Positions 16,774-28,905 are shown, numbered from the stretch's first letter. The stretch: DNA of 64,000 nt from an uncultured Clostridia bacterium (GCA_947623205.1 CANQGM010000006.1:60186-124185), one strand, 5' to 3'. The notes: generated from the sequence alone by a model not told the origin. Program-made: numbers and translations.

Positions 16774-18282
16774 ATGTTATATAACAGTACGCAAGATGCT
16801 TCGGAAGTTGTTTCTTCAGCTCAGGCAATTGCGCAGGGTATCTCAAAAGACGGAGGACTTTTTGTTCCTCAGATATTTCCAAAATACGATGAGAATACCT
16901 TTAAAACACTATTAAAACTTGATTATAAAGGCAGAGCTAAAAAGGTTTTTTCAGATTTTTTAACTGATTTTACTGAAGAAGAAATTTCCGATTGCGTTGA
17001 AAAGGCATATACAAAAGATAAATTCGGCGGCAATAATCCTGCTCCGATCACATCTTGTAATCTTGACGGAACTGAGATTAACATTCTTGAGCTTTGGCAT
17101 GGACCTACCTGTGCTTTCAAAGATATGGCGTTGCAAATTTTACCTCATTTTTTGACAAAATCGCTTAAAAAGACTTATGACGGCAAAGACGCTGTAATTC
17201 TTGTGGCTACGTCGGGAGATACAGGAAAAGCCGCTCTTGAAGGCTTTAAGGATGTTGACAACACAAAAATTATTGTTTTCTACCCTGTTAACGGCGTAAG
17301 TCCTATGCAAAAGCACCAGATGAATACACAGCAGGGAAGCAACGTAAATGTTTGTGCAATAAAGGGTAATTTTGACGACGCGCAAACCGGAGTTAAAAAA
17401 ATATTTACAACTCCTTCTGTTTCAAAAAGGCTTGATGAAAATAATATGATTTTTTCATCGGCAAACTCAATTAACTGGGGCAGACTTCTTCCTCAGATAG
17501 TGTACTATATTTCCGCATATTGCGATATGGTAAACATGGGCAAAATCAAGTTTGGAGATGAAATAAACGTAGTAGTTCCTACCGGAAATTTCGGCAATAT
17601 TCTCGCTTCTTATTATGCAAGTTTACTGGGACTGCCTATAAAGAAATTTATTTGTGCGTCAAACTCAAACAACGTTCTTACCGACTTTATAAAAACCGGT
17701 ATTTATAATAAAAACAGAAATTTTTATACAACTGTTTCACCTTCTATGGATATTCTCGTTTCAAGCAACCTTGAACGGCTTTTATATAAGCTTTCTGACA
17801 ACAGCGATACTGTAACTAAAGAATGGATGACATCTCTTAAAACAGACGGAAAATATGAGGTTTCAGCGCCCGTTAAAGCTGTTATTAAAGAAAAATTTTA
17901 CGGCGGTTTCTGTGATGATGAACAGACAAAAGCAACTATTAACAAGCTGTTTGCAAAAAATAATTATCTTTGCGACACTCATACTGCCGTTGCTGTTAAT
18001 GTTTATGAGCAATATATAAATGAAACAGGCGATAAAACACCGTCAGTTATCGCTTCAACCGCAAGCCCGTATAAATTTTCAAAAGCAGTATTGCAGGCAA
18101 TTTCGCCTGACACTCCGCTTCCCGAATCGGAATTTGATATGGTTGACAAACTTTACGAAATATCAAAAACAGATGTACCGCTGCCTCTCGCAGATCTTAA
18201 AAATAAAACCGCACGTTTCTCAAATGTTGTCGAGGTTGACGATATGCCCGACTATGTGCTGAGTACGCTTGGAATTAAATAA
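16774..18282 (+). CDS. thrC: Threonine synthase
   Basis: ThrC converts O-phosphohomoserine to threonine using PLP. The PLP lysine is K116 in HGPTCAFKDMAL. The phosphate-binding ATSGDTGKAA and the VVPTGNFGN segment are intact. At 502 residues it belongs to the longer thrC group with an N-terminal extension, as in E. coli and many Clostridia. AAAGGAAG precedes the ATG. The stop overlaps the next gene's ATG by one base. Confidence 0.97.
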   Translation: MLYNSTQDASEVVSSAQAIAQGISKDGGLFVPQIFPKYDENTFKTLLKLDYKGRAKKVFSDFLTDFTEEEISDCVEKAYTKDKFGGNNPAPITSCNLDGTEINILELWHGPTCAFKDMALQILPHFLTKSLKKTYDGKDAVILVATSGDTGKAALEGFKDVDNTKIIVFYPVNGVSPMQKHQMNTQQGSNVNVCAIKGNFDDAQTGVKKIFTTPSVSKRLDENNMIFSSANSINWGRLLPQIVYYISAYCDMVNMGKIKFGDEINVVVPTGNFGNILASYYASLLGLPIKKFICASNSNNVLTDFIKTGIYNKNRNFYTTVSPSMDILVSSNLERLLYKLSDNSDTVTKEWMTSLKTDGKYEVSAPVKAVIKEKFYGGFCDDEQTKATINKLFAKNNYLCDTHTAVAVNVYEQYINETGDKTPSVIASTASPYKFSKAVLQAISPDTPLPESEFDMVDKLYEISKTDVPLPLADLKNKTARFSNVVEVDDMPDYVLSTLGIK

Positions 18283-18971
18283 TGGCTTTATTTGCAATAG
18301 CCGACTTACATTTGTCACTTGGTGAAAATAAACCAATGGACATATTTAATGGCTGGAACGACTATATTGCGAGGCTGACAGAAAACTGGAATAAACTGAT
18401 AAAGCGTGAAGACACGGTAGTTGTTGCCGGGGATATTTCCTGGGCAATGAAGCTTGAGGAAACATATGCGGACCTAAAATACATTAATGATTTGCCCGGT
18501 AAAAAAATTTTACTAAAAGGTAATCATGATTATTGGTGGGGAACAAAGAGTAAAATTGAAAAATTTTTACTTAATAATGATTTAAACTCTATATCCGTTT
18601 TATTCAATAATGCATATGAATGTGAAAACTTTGCTGTTTGCGGAACGCGGGGATGGTCTATTGAAAATGAAACCGCTGAAGATGTCAAAGTTTTGAACCG
18701 TGAAACCGGAAGATTAAAACAGTCTATTGATTGTGCTAAAAAAATAAATAAAGAACCCGTTGTGTTTTTACATTACCCGCCTGTTTACGGGGGAGCAGAA
18801 TGTAAAGAAATTATGGATATTTTGCGAGAAAACCATATAAAAAAATGCTTTTACGGTCATATTCACGGAAAAAAGAATATTATGAACGCTTTTGAGGGAA
18901 TTTACAGCGGCATAGAGTTTAAATTAATTTCATGTGACAGGCTGTCATTTACGCCTGTTTTAGTAAGATGA
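18282..18971 (+). CDS. Calcineurin-like metallophosphoesterase
   Basis: The 229-residue protein carries all five metallophosphatase blocks: DLHLS (D8, H10), GDISWA, GNHDYWWG, the histidine of LHYPP and GHIHG. It therefore binds two metals and hydrolyses phosphoesters; the substrate cannot be told. It is translationally coupled to thrC (TAATG overlap), which is probably only an operon arrangement. Confidence 0.92.
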   Translation: MALFAIADLHLSLGENKPMDIFNGWNDYIARLTENWNKLIKREDTVVVAGDISWAMKLEETYADLKYINDLPGKKILLKGNHDYWWGTKSKIEKFLLNNDLNSISVLFNNAYECENFAVCGTRGWSIENETAEDVKVLNRETGRLKQSIDCAKKINKEPVVFLHYPPVYGGAECKEIMDILRENHIKKCFYGHIHGKKNIMNAFEGIYSGIEFKLISCDRLSFTPVLVR

Positions 18972-18984
18972 TTAATTTTGCCTA

Positions 18985-19013
18985 TTGGCAAGAATGGTAT
19001 AATATGCTATAAT
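18985..19013 (+). promoter_or_regulatory. Promoter of tig
   Basis: TTGGCA (18985-18990), a 17-nt spacer and TATAAT (19008-19013). A second TATAAT lies at 18998-19003. No terminator separates it from the preceding gene. Confidence 0.75.
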
Positions 19014-19054
19014 AAGACGATTTGTTTTAAATATTTCATTTGGAGGAATTAGAA

Positions 19055-20335
19055 ATGTCACTAAAAGAAAGTACGAAAAAAGAGCAGGCTAATACTTATG
19101 AATTGGTTGTAAATGTTGACGGCGATACATTTGAAAAAGCGGTAAACTCTGTTTATAAAAAAGAAGTTAAAAATATTAACATTCCCGGATTCAGAAAAGG
19201 TAAAGCTCCGCGTCAATTAATAGAAAAAAAATACGGATCAGAAGTTTTTTACGAAGATGCTATGCAAAACTGCTATCCGAGCGCTCTTTACGAGGCCGCA
19301 AAAGAGGCTGATGTAAAGATAGTTAAGGTTGAGTCGATTGAGTCAATTGAGGCCGGCAAAGACGGATTTACTTTTAAGGCGTCAGTTATTGTTGAACCCA
19401 CAATGGAGATAAAGGATTATCTCGGTATTGAGGTTACAAAGAAATCTACTGAGGTTACAGATGAACTTGTAAACGAAGAAATTGAAAAAATCCGCGATCG
19501 TAACTCAAGAATTGTTACAGTAGATGACAGACCGGCTGAGAACGGCGACATTACCGTAATAGATTTTGAAGGCTTTGTCAACGGCGAGCCGTTTGATGGC
19601 GGAAAGGCAGAAAATTATAACTTAAAGCTTGGCTCGGGCAACTTTATTCCGGGTTTTGAAGAGCAGATTATCGGACACAGCACAGATGAAGAATTCAGCA
19701 TTAATGTTAAATTCCCTGATGATTACCAGGCAGAAGAACTTAAAGGAAAAGAAGCCGAATTTAAAATTAAACTTTATGAAATCAAAACAAAAGAGCTTCC
19801 GGATGTTGACGATGAGTTTGTAAAAGATGTTTCCGACAAAGATACTCTTGACGAATATAAAGAAGAACTTAAAGAAACTGTCGCAAAGCGTCTTACGGAA
19901 GAAGCCGACAAGGATATTGACGACCAGATCGCAAACAAGCTTATGGAACTTGTTGAGGGTGAGATACCCGAGGCAATGTATGACAACCAAGCTAACGATA
20001 TGGTAAGAGAATTTGAGATGAATTTGCGCTCACAGGGCATAAACATCAATGATTATATGAAATATACGGGTATGGATATTAACGCTCTCAAAGGTATGTA
20101 CAGAGATAATGCGGAAAAGAGAGTTAAGCTCAGACTTGCACTTGAAACAATTGCCCGAAAAGAGAATATTGAAGTATCTGAAGCTAATATTGAGGAGGAA
20201 TACAAAAGGCTGGCTGAATCCTATAAAATGGAAGCAGATAAGGTTAAGGATTTTGTAGAGTCTGAGTCTTTGTCAGAAGATCTGAAGGTTGAAAAGGCTC
20301 TTGATCTTGTAAAAGAAAAAGCGATTATTAAATAA
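19055..20335 (+). CDS. tig: Trigger factor (ribosome-associated chaperone, PPIase)
   Basis: Trigger factor binds L23 at the ribosome exit tunnel and protects nascent chains. The ribosome-binding signature FRKGK lies at residues 46-50 (NIPGFRKGKAPR). The FKBP-type domain (about 155-245) contains GDITVIDFEGFVNGEPFDGG, and the long C-terminal helical arms are complete. The ATG at 19055 follows GGAGGAATT, giving 426 residues. It precedes clpP-clpX-lon, the conserved order in many bacteria. Confidence 0.98.
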   Translation: MSLKESTKKEQANTYELVVNVDGDTFEKAVNSVYKKEVKNINIPGFRKGKAPRQLIEKKYGSEVFYEDAMQNCYPSALYEAAKEADVKIVKVESIESIEAGKDGFTFKASVIVEPTMEIKDYLGIEVTKKSTEVTDELVNEEIEKIRDRNSRIVTVDDRPAENGDITVIDFEGFVNGEPFDGGKAENYNLKLGSGNFIPGFEEQIIGHSTDEEFSINVKFPDDYQAEELKGKEAEFKIKLYEIKTKELPDVDDEFVKDVSDKDTLDEYKEELKETVAKRLTEEADKDIDDQIANKLMELVEGEIPEAMYDNQANDMVREFEMNLRSQGININDYMKYTGMDINALKGMYRDNAEKRVKLRLALETIARKENIEVSEANIEEEYKRLAESYKMEADKVKDFVESESLSEDLKVEKALDLVKEKAIIK

Positions 20336-20394
20336 TTTTTGAATATATTATATAATTTTTGTTAATTATTATTTAAGAAAGGTTATGATTAAAA

Positions 20395-20976
20395 ATGGCT
20401 TTGGTACCATATGTAGTTGAACAGACCAATCGCGGTGAGCGTTCATATGATATTTATTCCCGACTTTTAAATGACAGAATAATTATGCTTAATGAAGAAG
20501 TAAACAGTGCCAGCGCAAGCGTTGTTGTTGCTCAGCTTTTATATCTTGAAGGTCAGGACCCATCTAAAGATATAAGCCTTTACATCAACAGTCCCGGCGG
20601 CAGCGTAACTGACGGATTTGCAATCTTTGATACAATGAATTACATTAAATGTGACGTGTCTACCATTTGTATGGGTATGGCGGCAAGTATGGGAGCTTTT
20701 CTTCTTGCGGCAGGCGCTAAGGGAAAACGCTATGCGTTACCTAACAGTGATATTATGATTCACCAGCCGTCCGGCGGAGCCAAGGGTCAGGCAACCGATA
20801 TGGAAATTCATACAAAACATATTCTTGATATGAAACAGCGTCTTAATCAGATTCTTGCCGACAATACGGGTCAGCCTATTGACGTTATCGCAAAAGACAC
20901 AAACCGTGATAATTTTATGACTGCACAGCAGGCGCTTGAATACGGTCTTATAGATAAGGTTATTGAAAAAAGATAA
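20395..20976 (+). CDS. clpP: ATP-dependent Clp protease proteolytic subunit
   Basis: ClpP forms the tetradecameric serine-protease chamber used by ClpX. The catalytic serine is S98 in GMAASMGA and the histidine is H123 in MIHQPSGG; the aspartate lies in the KDTNRDNFM segment. The 193-residue length is normal. clpX begins 15 nt downstream. Confidence 0.98.
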   Translation: MALVPYVVEQTNRGERSYDIYSRLLNDRIIMLNEEVNSASASVVVAQLLYLEGQDPSKDISLYINSPGGSVTDGFAIFDTMNYIKCDVSTICMGMAASMGAFLLAAGAKGKRYALPNSDIMIHQPSGGAKGQATDMEIHTKHILDMKQRLNQILADNTGQPIDVIAKDTNRDNFMTAQQALEYGLIDKVIEKR

Positions 20977-20991
20977 GGTGAGGAACGGCTA

Positions 20992-22320
20992 ATGGCGAAT
21001 AAAATTAATGACAATGACATTTACTGCTCTTTTTGCGGAAAACCTCAGGAAATGGTTGGTCGTCTTATTGCCGGAAACGGTGTTTATATTTGCGACCAAT
21101 GCATTGAATTGTGCATGAATATCCTTGAGCAATCGGGTGAAATTGAACATGAACACAGAGATTCTTCCGTGGAAAGTTCCGAAATTTCATTGCCCACTCT
21201 TTTAAAGCCAAAAGAAATTAAGGCTATTCTTGACGAATATGTCATAGGTCAGGATTCGGCTAAAATATCTTTGAGTGTTGCCGTATATAATCACTACAAA
21301 CGCGCTTTTTCTAACGACGACAGCGTTGATTTTGCAAAAAGCAATGTTCTTTTACTGGGGCCTACCGGCGTGGGAAAGACCCTGCTTGCCCAAACCCTGG
21401 CAAAAGCGCTCGATGTTCCGTTTGCCATTGCCGATGCAACTACTCTTACTGAGGCAGGATATGTCGGCGAAGATGTAGAAAATATTCTTTTAAAACTTAT
21501 ACAGTCTGCCGATTTTGATATTGAAAGGGCAGAACGCGGCATTATTTATATTGATGAAATTGACAAAATTGCAAGAAAGTCCGAAAACCCTTCTATTACA
21601 CGAGACGTAAGCGGTGAGGGCGTTCAGCAGGCTCTGCTTAAAATTATAGAGGGAACTGTTTCAAATGTTCCTCCTCAGGGCGGCAGAAAACATCCGCAGC
21701 AGGAATTTTTGCAAATTAATACAAAAAATATTTTATTTATATGCGGCGGTGCTTTTGACGGACTTGAAAAAATAGTTGAAAAGCGCAAGGGCTCTTCGGT
21801 TATTGGTTTTGAATCACTTGTAAGAGATAAAAAAGACCTTGATAAAACCGACTGGATGAAGGAAGTTACAGCCCACGACCTTGTTAAGTACGGCATAATT
21901 CCTGAGCTTATAGGCAGACTGCCTGTTATTACTGCCCTCAGCGGTCTTGACACAGAAGCACTTGTAAAAATTCTTACGGTCCCCAAAAATTCAATAGTTC
22001 AGCAGTACAAAAGGCTTTTTGAGCTTGACGATGTGGAGCTGATTTTTGAAGAAGACGCGCTTAAAGCCGTTGCTGAAAAGGCGCAGGAACAACGAACAGG
22101 CGCCAGAGGTTTGCGCAGTATAATGGAAGGAATACTGACTGAATTAATGTTTGAGTCTCCTTCTGATTCCTCAATTGAAAAAATAATAATAACCGAGGGA
22201 GTAATTTCTAATTGTGAATCTCCTCAGATTATACGGAACAAAGAAAAGCAGTCTGTTTCGTCGATTGCTATGAGCAAAAAAGATGCAATGAAGCGTCAAA
22301 AACGCAACACAGCGTCATAA
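20992..22320 (+). CDS. clpX: Clp protease ATP-binding subunit ClpX
   Basis: ClpX unfolds substrates and feeds them to ClpP. The N-terminal zinc domain has C12, C15, C34 and C37 (CSFCGKP...CDQCIELC). The AAA+ domain has Walker A GPTGVGKT, Walker [12 protein letters not shown], the pore loop GYVGEDVE and sensor [10 protein letters not shown]. The 442-residue length is normal, and AAGGTGAGGAA precedes the ATG. Confidence 0.98.
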   Translation: MANKINDNDIYCSFCGKPQEMVGRLIAGNGVYICDQCIELCMNILEQSGEIEHEHRDSSVESSEISLPTLLKPKEIKAILDEYVIGQDSAKISLSVAVYNHYKRAFSNDDSVDFAKSNVLLLGPTGVGKTLLAQTLAKALDVPFAIADATTLTEAGYVGEDVENILLKLIQSADFDIERAERGIIYIDEIDKIARKSENPSITRDVSGEGVQQALLKIIEGTVSNVPPQGGRKHPQQEFLQINTKNILFICGGAFDGLEKIVEKRKGSSVIGFESLVRDKKDLDKTDWMKEVTAHDLVKYGIIPELIGRLPVITALSGLDTEALVKILTVPKNSIVQQYKRLFELDDVELIFEEDALKAVAEKAQEQRTGARGLRSIMEGILTELMFESPSDSSIEKIIITEGVISNCESPQIIRNKEKQSVSSIAMSKKDAMKRQKRNTAS

Positions 22321-22331
22321 AAATGTAAATT

Positions 22332-22371
22332 AAAGCTGTATTGCTGTTATTCAATACAGCTTTAATTATTT
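22332..22371 (+). terminator. Rho-independent terminator after clpX
   Basis: AAAGCTGTATTG pairs with CAATACAGCTTT, followed by AATTATTT. It separates clpP-clpX from lon. Confidence 0.8.
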
Positions 22372-22432
22372 AAGTTAGAATTTATCTGAAAAGTATCTAA
22401 AACACATTTTTTAAACCGAAAGGATACTATAT

Positions 22433-24841
22433 ATGGATTTTGATACTCAAAATAATATAATATTACCAGTTTTGCCGTTAAGAGGTTTGGTCGTATTTCC
22501 AAAATCAATGGTTCATTTTGATGTAGGACGAAAAAAAAGTATTGAAGCAATAAATAAAGCTATGAAAGATAATCAACTCATCTTTCTCAGCACTCAAAAA
22601 GACCCTGCCGAAAACGAACCCAATTTGCTCGATTTGTTTAAAACAGGCGTAATTGCAAAAGTTGTTCAGGTGTTAAAACAGCCTGAAAATTCTTTAAGAA
22701 TTGTAATTGAAGGTCTGTGCAGGGCAGATATAGTCACCCCTGTATATGACGACAAATGTATTATGGCTGAAATAATGCCTTTAGTGGCGGAAAAATCTCT
22801 TGAAACAGCTGAAGACACAGCTTTAATGCGTGCGGTAAAAAAAGAATTTAAAGAGTATATAGATTTTTCCTCTAATATGCCAACTGATATTATATTTAAG
22901 GTGGCAATGTGTAAAAGTCCGGGAGAGTTGGCAGATTTTATTGCTTCTAACATTATTCTTGAATATTACATAAAACAGGCAATTCTTGATATTGTCCCCG
23001 AGACGGAACGCATTGAAGCCGTTTATGATATTTTAGTAAATGAAAATTTTGTTTTAAAAATTGAAGAAGAAGTTTCTCAAAGAGCAAGAGAAAGAATCGA
23101 CCAAAACCAGCGTGAATACTTTTTGCGTGAGCAGATGAAAGTAATTCAAGAGGAGCTCGGAGAGGATGATAATCCGTCTGTCGAAGCTGACGTTTACAGC
23201 GATAAGATAAAAAAGCTTAAACTTGACGAAAAGTCAGAGGATACTTTGCTTAAAGAATGTAACAAGCTTAGCAAAATGTCTTACGGAAGTCAGGAGGCCT
23301 CGGTAATAAGAACATACCTTGACACAGTATTGGATTTACCGTGGAATAAATCTTCACCTGATAAAATCGTTATTTCAAAAATACAAAAATCTCTTAACAA
23401 AAGTCATTTTGGATTGCAGAAAATAAAGGAAAGAATTATTGAACAGCTTGCCGTAAGAAGACTCAGCGGCAATCAAAAAGGACAGATAATATGTTTTGCC
23501 GGTCCTCCGGGCGTGGGTAAAACATCAATTGCCCAGTCTATTGCAAAGGCAATTGGAAGAAACAGTCAGAGAATCGCGCTTGGCGGCGTTCATGACGAGG
23601 CCGAGATCCGCGGCCACAGAAGAACATATATAGGTTCAATGCCGGGCAGAATTATATCCGCAATACAAAGTGCAGGCACAAATAATCCCGTACTTATTTT
23701 GGATGAAGTAGACAAGCTTGCCAGTGATTACAAAGGAGATCCGACATCGGCTCTGCTTGAGGTTCTTGACAGTGAACAAAACTATAAATTTGTTGACCAC
23801 TATATTGATGTTCCTTTTGATTTATCAAACGTAATGTTTATTACAACCGCTAACGATGTTTCCGCAATTCCGGCACCTTTGCGCGACAGAATGGAAATTA
23901 TAGAAATTGACAGCTATACAAGGGAAGAAAAATTCAATATTGCTAAAAAGCACTTAATTCCCAAACAGCTCAATGAATGCGGCTTTACGCCAAAGGCAGT
24001 AAAATTTACACAAAAGGCTGTTTACTTCCTCATTGATTTTTACACAAGGGAAGCCGGCGTGCGTACCCTTGAACGTCTGATAGCTTCCATTCTGAGAAAA
24101 TGCGCGGTAAAAAGGCTTGCGGATAATACGCTTGAATTTAAAATAGATGAATCAGCGGTTGAAAAAATGCTCGGTCAAAAAAAATATTTGTCGGACAACC
24201 ATTCAAAAAAGGATGAGGTTGGTGTTGTCAACGGACTTGCATGGACGTCTGTCGGAGGCGAGCTTCTGCCGATTGAAGCAGCGGTTATGGAAGGAAGCGG
24301 AAAGCTTGAGCTTACAGGCTCTTTGGGTGATATTATGCAGGAGTCTGCAAGGGCTGCAATTACTTGTATAAGAAGTCACGCTAACGCATTGGGCATTGAC
24401 CCCGATTTTTATAAAACAAAAGATATTCATATTCATGCTCCCGAGGGCGCAGTTCCTAAAGACGGTCCGTCTGCCGGAATTACCATGGCCACGGCAATTT
24501 ATTCTGCTTTGGCTTTAAAGCCTGCTAAACACAGCGTAGCCATGACAGGTGAAATTACGCTGAGAGGCAAAGTTCTTCCAATTGGAGGGCTTAAAGAGAA
24601 AAGTATGGCGGCTTATAAATCGGGAATAAATACTGTAATTATTCCAAAACAAAATGAACCTGATTTACAGGATGTTGACAGTGCAGTAAAAGAAAAGGTA
24701 AGGTTTATTTCTGTTGACAGCTTTGCCGAGGTTATTTCACTTGCCATATCGGATACGTCAAAAATAACTGATAAGGACTGGAATAAAATTAACTTTTGTG
24801 TACAAAAACAGAATGCATCGTCAGACATAATACGCCAATAG
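22433..24841 (+). CDS. lon: ATP-dependent protease La (LonA)
   Basis: LonA degrades misfolded and regulatory proteins in the cytoplasm. The 802-residue protein has the LAN N-terminal domain (LPVLPLRGLVVFP), a coiled coil, the AAA+ domain with GPPGVGKTS near 358, and the protease domain. The Ser-Lys dyad is S680 in KDGPSAGI and K723 in GGLKEK, 43 residues apart as in E. coli Lon. engB follows 10 nt later, a common pairing. Confidence 0.98.
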   Translation: MDFDTQNNIILPVLPLRGLVVFPKSMVHFDVGRKKSIEAINKAMKDNQLIFLSTQKDPAENEPNLLDLFKTGVIAKVVQVLKQPENSLRIVIEGLCRADIVTPVYDDKCIMAEIMPLVAEKSLETAEDTALMRAVKKEFKEYIDFSSNMPTDIIFKVAMCKSPGELADFIASNIILEYYIKQAILDIVPETERIEAVYDILVNENFVLKIEEEVSQRARERIDQNQREYFLREQMKVIQEELGEDDNPSVEADVYSDKIKKLKLDEKSEDTLLKECNKLSKMSYGSQEASVIRTYLDTVLDLPWNKSSPDKIVISKIQKSLNKSHFGLQKIKERIIEQLAVRRLSGNQKGQIICFAGPPGVGKTSIAQSIAKAIGRNSQRIALGGVHDEAEIRGHRRTYIGSMPGRIISAIQSAGTNNPVLILDEVDKLASDYKGDPTSALLEVLDSEQNYKFVDHYIDVPFDLSNVMFITTANDVSAIPAPLRDRMEIIEIDSYTREEKFNIAKKHLIPKQLNECGFTPKAVKFTQKAVYFLIDFYTREAGVRTLERLIASILRKCAVKRLADNTLEFKIDESAVEKMLGQKKYLSDNHSKKDEVGVVNGLAWTSVGGELLPIEAAVMEGSGKLELTGSLGDIMQESARAAITCIRSHANALGIDPDFYKTKDIHIHAPEGAVPKDGPSAGITMATAIYSALALKPAKHSVAMTGEITLRGKVLPIGGLKEKSMAAYKSGINTVIIPKQNEPDLQDVDSAVKEKVRFISVDSFAEVISLAISDTSKITDKDWNKINFCVQKQNASSDIIRQ

Positions 24842-24851
24842 GAGTGGAACG

Positions 24852-25454
24852 ATGAATTTTAATGAAGTAAATTTTGAGTTTGCCGCGGGAAAAGCCGACC
24901 AGCTACCTGAATCTAATATGCCTGAAATAGTTTTTTCCGGTCATTCAAATGTGGGAAAATCATCGCTTATAAATAAACTTGTTCAGCGCAAAGCTCTGGC
25001 AAGAGTTAGCTCACAGCCGGGAAAAACTTCAACTATTAATTTTTATAAGCTGAAAGATTTTCGTATGGTTGATTTGCCCGGATACGGGTACGCAAAGGTT
25101 TCAAAGGCTGAAAAACAGAGATGGGCAAACCTTGTTGAGGGTTATTTTGCTCAGAACAGAAAATATGCCCTTGTAATTCAAATTCTTGATATGCGTCATC
25201 CGCCAACGGATGATGATCTTCATATGATAGATTTTTTATTCAGGGGAGGGTACAGGTTTGCGGCTGTTCTGACAAAAAGTGATAAACTTAACAAGAAAAA
25301 TTTCGAGGCTCAGCTTGATTATTACAGTGATATTTTCAAAACTATTGAACATATTCCTTTAATACCTTTTTCAGCACAAACAGGATTTGGAAATGAAGAA
25401 ATAAGAAAATTAATTGAGGAATCAGTTACAGAATTTAATAATTTGGAGGTATGA
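24852..25454 (+). CDS. engB: Ribosome biogenesis GTPase EngB/YsxC
   Basis: EngB is an Era-like GTPase needed for 50S assembly. The 200-residue protein shows G1 GHSNVGKSSLI, G3 DLPGYGYA, G4 LTKSDK and G5 FSAQTG. It follows lon closely and overlaps the upstream lysA start codon (ATGA), so the three genes are probably co-transcribed. Confidence 0.97.
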   Translation: MNFNEVNFEFAAGKADQLPESNMPEIVFSGHSNVGKSSLINKLVQRKALARVSSQPGKTSTINFYKLKDFRMVDLPGYGYAKVSKAEKQRWANLVEGYFAQNRKYALVIQILDMRHPPTDDDLHMIDFLFRGGYRFAAVLTKSDKLNKKNFEAQLDYYSDIFKTIEHIPLIPFSAQTGFGNEEIRKLIEESVTEFNNLEV

Positions 25455-25459
25455 GTAAA

Positions 25460-26758
25460 ATGTTTGTAAACGATTGTCTTAACATCAACAGCAGCGGACA
25501 CCTTACAATAGGCGGATGCGATACTGTGGAGCTCGCAAAAAAATACGGCACACCCCTTTATGTGCTTGACGAAAATGTTATAAGAGAAAACTGCCGTTCT
25601 TATGTAAGGTCATTTAAAAAATTTTACAACGGAAACGGAATGCCTCTGTATGCGAGCAAGGCGCTCTCATGCAAGGAACTTTGCAGAATTGTAAACGAAG
25701 AACATATGGGACTTGACGTTGTTTCCGGCGGAGAAATTTATACTGCCGTACAAGCAGGCTTTCCTATGGAAAAGGTTCATTTTCACGGCAACAATAAAAC
25801 TGCTGATGAAATCAGGTTTGCGCTTGAGTCAAATGTTGGCAAATTTGTGGTTGATAATCTTTATGAACTTGAACTGCTCAATAAAATTGCAGATGAAATG
25901 GGCAAAACAGCCAACATCTCATTTAGAATCAAGCCGGGTGTAGACGCTCATACCCATAATTTTATCAGAACAGGGCAAATTGACTCTAAATTTGGTTTTG
26001 CCCTTGAAACAGGCGAAGCATATGACGCGGTAAAAAAAGCAGTTACATATGATAACGTATGCCTTAAAGAGCTGCATTGTCATATTGGTTCACAGATTTT
26101 TGATATTGAACCGTTTGTAACAGCCGCTAAAATAATGGTTGAGTTTATGGGCAAAATATACAAAGAATTAGGCGTTGTAATATCCGAGCTTAACCTTGGC
26201 GGCGGATTTGGAATAATGTACACCAAAAACGATGAACCGGTTCCTTATGAAGATTATATGGAAAAGGTATCGGCAGCGGTAAAAGATGTTTCCGCCGAAC
26301 AGGGAATACCGGTTCCTTACATTTTTATTGAACCGGGTCGCTCGGTGGTAGGAGAAGCCGGAATTACTCTTTACACTGTTGGGGGTAAAAAGAAGATTCC
26401 CGGCATAAGAACTTATGTTTCTGTTGACGGCGGTATGACAGACAACATTCGTTATGCGCTGTATCAGTCGGAATACACCGTGGTAAACGCAAGCCATGCG
26501 GACAAGGAGTCAGCAGAAGAAATTACGGTCGCAGGTAAATGCTGTGAAAGCGGAGATCTCATTCAGGAACACACAAAGGTTGCGCCTGTTGAGGCAGGGG
26601 ATATACTGGCGGTTCTTTCCACCGGCGCATACAATTATTCTATGGCGTCAAATTATAACAGAATTCCCCGTCCGGCAATTGTTATGGTCAATAACGGAGA
26701 ATCTCGCATAATAGTTAGGCGTGAAAGCTATGAAGATATTGTAAAAAACGACTTATAA
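25460..26758 (+). CDS. lysA: Diaminopimelate decarboxylase
   Basis: LysA makes lysine from meso-diaminopimelate, a PLP-dependent last step. The PLP lysine is in YASKALS; HGNNKT, SFRIKPGVDAHTH and LNLGGGFGI line the cofactor site, and CESGDL carries the partner-subunit cysteine. GGAGG at 25445-25449 is well spaced for the ATG at 25460 but only 1 nt from the ATG at 25451, so I prefer 25460 (432 residues). Operon with lon-engB. Confidence 0.96.
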   Translation: MFVNDCLNINSSGHLTIGGCDTVELAKKYGTPLYVLDENVIRENCRSYVRSFKKFYNGNGMPLYASKALSCKELCRIVNEEHMGLDVVSGGEIYTAVQAGFPMEKVHFHGNNKTADEIRFALESNVGKFVVDNLYELELLNKIADEMGKTANISFRIKPGVDAHTHNFIRTGQIDSKFGFALETGEAYDAVKKAVTYDNVCLKELHCHIGSQIFDIEPFVTAAKIMVEFMGKIYKELGVVISELNLGGGFGIMYTKNDEPVPYEDYMEKVSAAVKDVSAEQGIPVPYIFIEPGRSVVGEAGITLYTVGGKKKIPGIRTYVSVDGGMTDNIRYALYQSEYTVVNASHADKESAEEITVAGKCCESGDLIQEHTKVAPVEAGDILAVLSTGAYNYSMASNYNRIPRPAIVMVNNGESRIIVRRESYEDIVKNDL

Positions 26759-26773
26759 TTAAATTTAAACTTA

Positions 26774-26820
26774 AATAGCTTTCACAGGTTGTAACTTGTG
26801 AAAGCTATTTTTATTGTTTT
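26774..26820 (+). terminator. Rho-independent terminator after lysA
   Basis: AATAGCTTTCACA pairs with TGTGAAAGCTATT, followed by a U-rich run. Confidence 0.88.
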
Positions 26821-26836
26821 ATAAAACTATTTTATA

Positions 26837-26878
26837 AAAGGGTTTATATGTGATGTGCATATAAACCCTTTTTCTTTT
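26837..26878. terminator. Bidirectional terminator between lysA and the HTH gene
   Basis: AAAGGGTTTATATG (26837-26850) pairs with CATATAAACCCTTT (26858-26871). U runs lie on both sides, so it can end the convergent HTH transcript as well as read-through from lysA. Confidence 0.85.
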
Positions 26879-26904
26879 GCAAAACTGAAAAGAGGGGAGA
26901 GGTA

Positions 26905-27117
26905 TTATTTTTTTATAAATTTTTCTATTCCGAGAATATAATCGCTTGAGGTGTTATAAAGACAGCAAAGCGTTATAAGATGTCTGATCGGAAGCTCTCG
27001 TTTTCCGTTTTCATATTTACTGTACTGTTCTTGTCGTGTATGAAGAATAAACGCAATTTGTTCCTGTGTATAACCGTTTTCAATTCTAAGCTGTTTTAAT
27101 CGCTTGCAATAATCCAT
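26905..27117 (-). CDS. Small Cro/CI-type HTH transcriptional regulator
   Basis: A 70-residue single-domain helix-turn-helix protein: CKRLKQLRIENGYTQEQIA is followed by the recognition helix region RQEQYSKYENGKRELP. It contains nothing but the DNA-binding domain. The start follows GAGGACGG on the minus strand. It lies alone between lysA and gdhA; its targets are unknown. Confidence 0.88.
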   Translation of the reverse strand: MDYCKRLKQLRIENGYTQEQIAFILHTRQEQYSKYENGKRELPIRHLITLCCLYNTSSDYILGIEKFIKK

Positions 27118-27396
27118 ATGTACCGTCCTCGTCTTAATGAAATATTACTATTTGTATTATCAACACAATTATAACATGTTAATATGTCTGTTTGCAACTA
27201 AAATTTATGTCAACATCGTGTTGAAAAATTGATTTTGAATTATACAAAACATTACAACCAATGTTGAAAACTGTTTTTTAATTTTTAAGCGATAATAAAT
27301 AATGCAATTTTTTAAAAAATAATTGCAAAATCAGCGAATATATACTAAATATTTTAAATATTTTTTAAAAAATAAGCAGGAAATCTATATTTGTTA
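27118..27396. other. AT-rich intergenic region upstream of gdhA
   Basis: About 280 very AT-rich bases between the divergent HTH gene and the gdhA promoter. Apart from AT tracts and the HTH gene's presumed promoter I see no ORF, RNA or repeat. Confidence 0.6.
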
Positions 27397-28848
<1,452 letters not shown>

Positions 28849-28869
28849 TATAACAAATTATAAATATAA

Positions 28870-28905
28870 AAAAATCCGCTTGAATTATTCAGGCGGATTT
28901 TTTAT
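28870..28905 (+). terminator. Rho-independent terminator after gdhA
   Basis: AAATCCGCTTGAA pairs with TTCAGGCGGATTT (one G-U pair), followed by a U run. Confidence 0.9.
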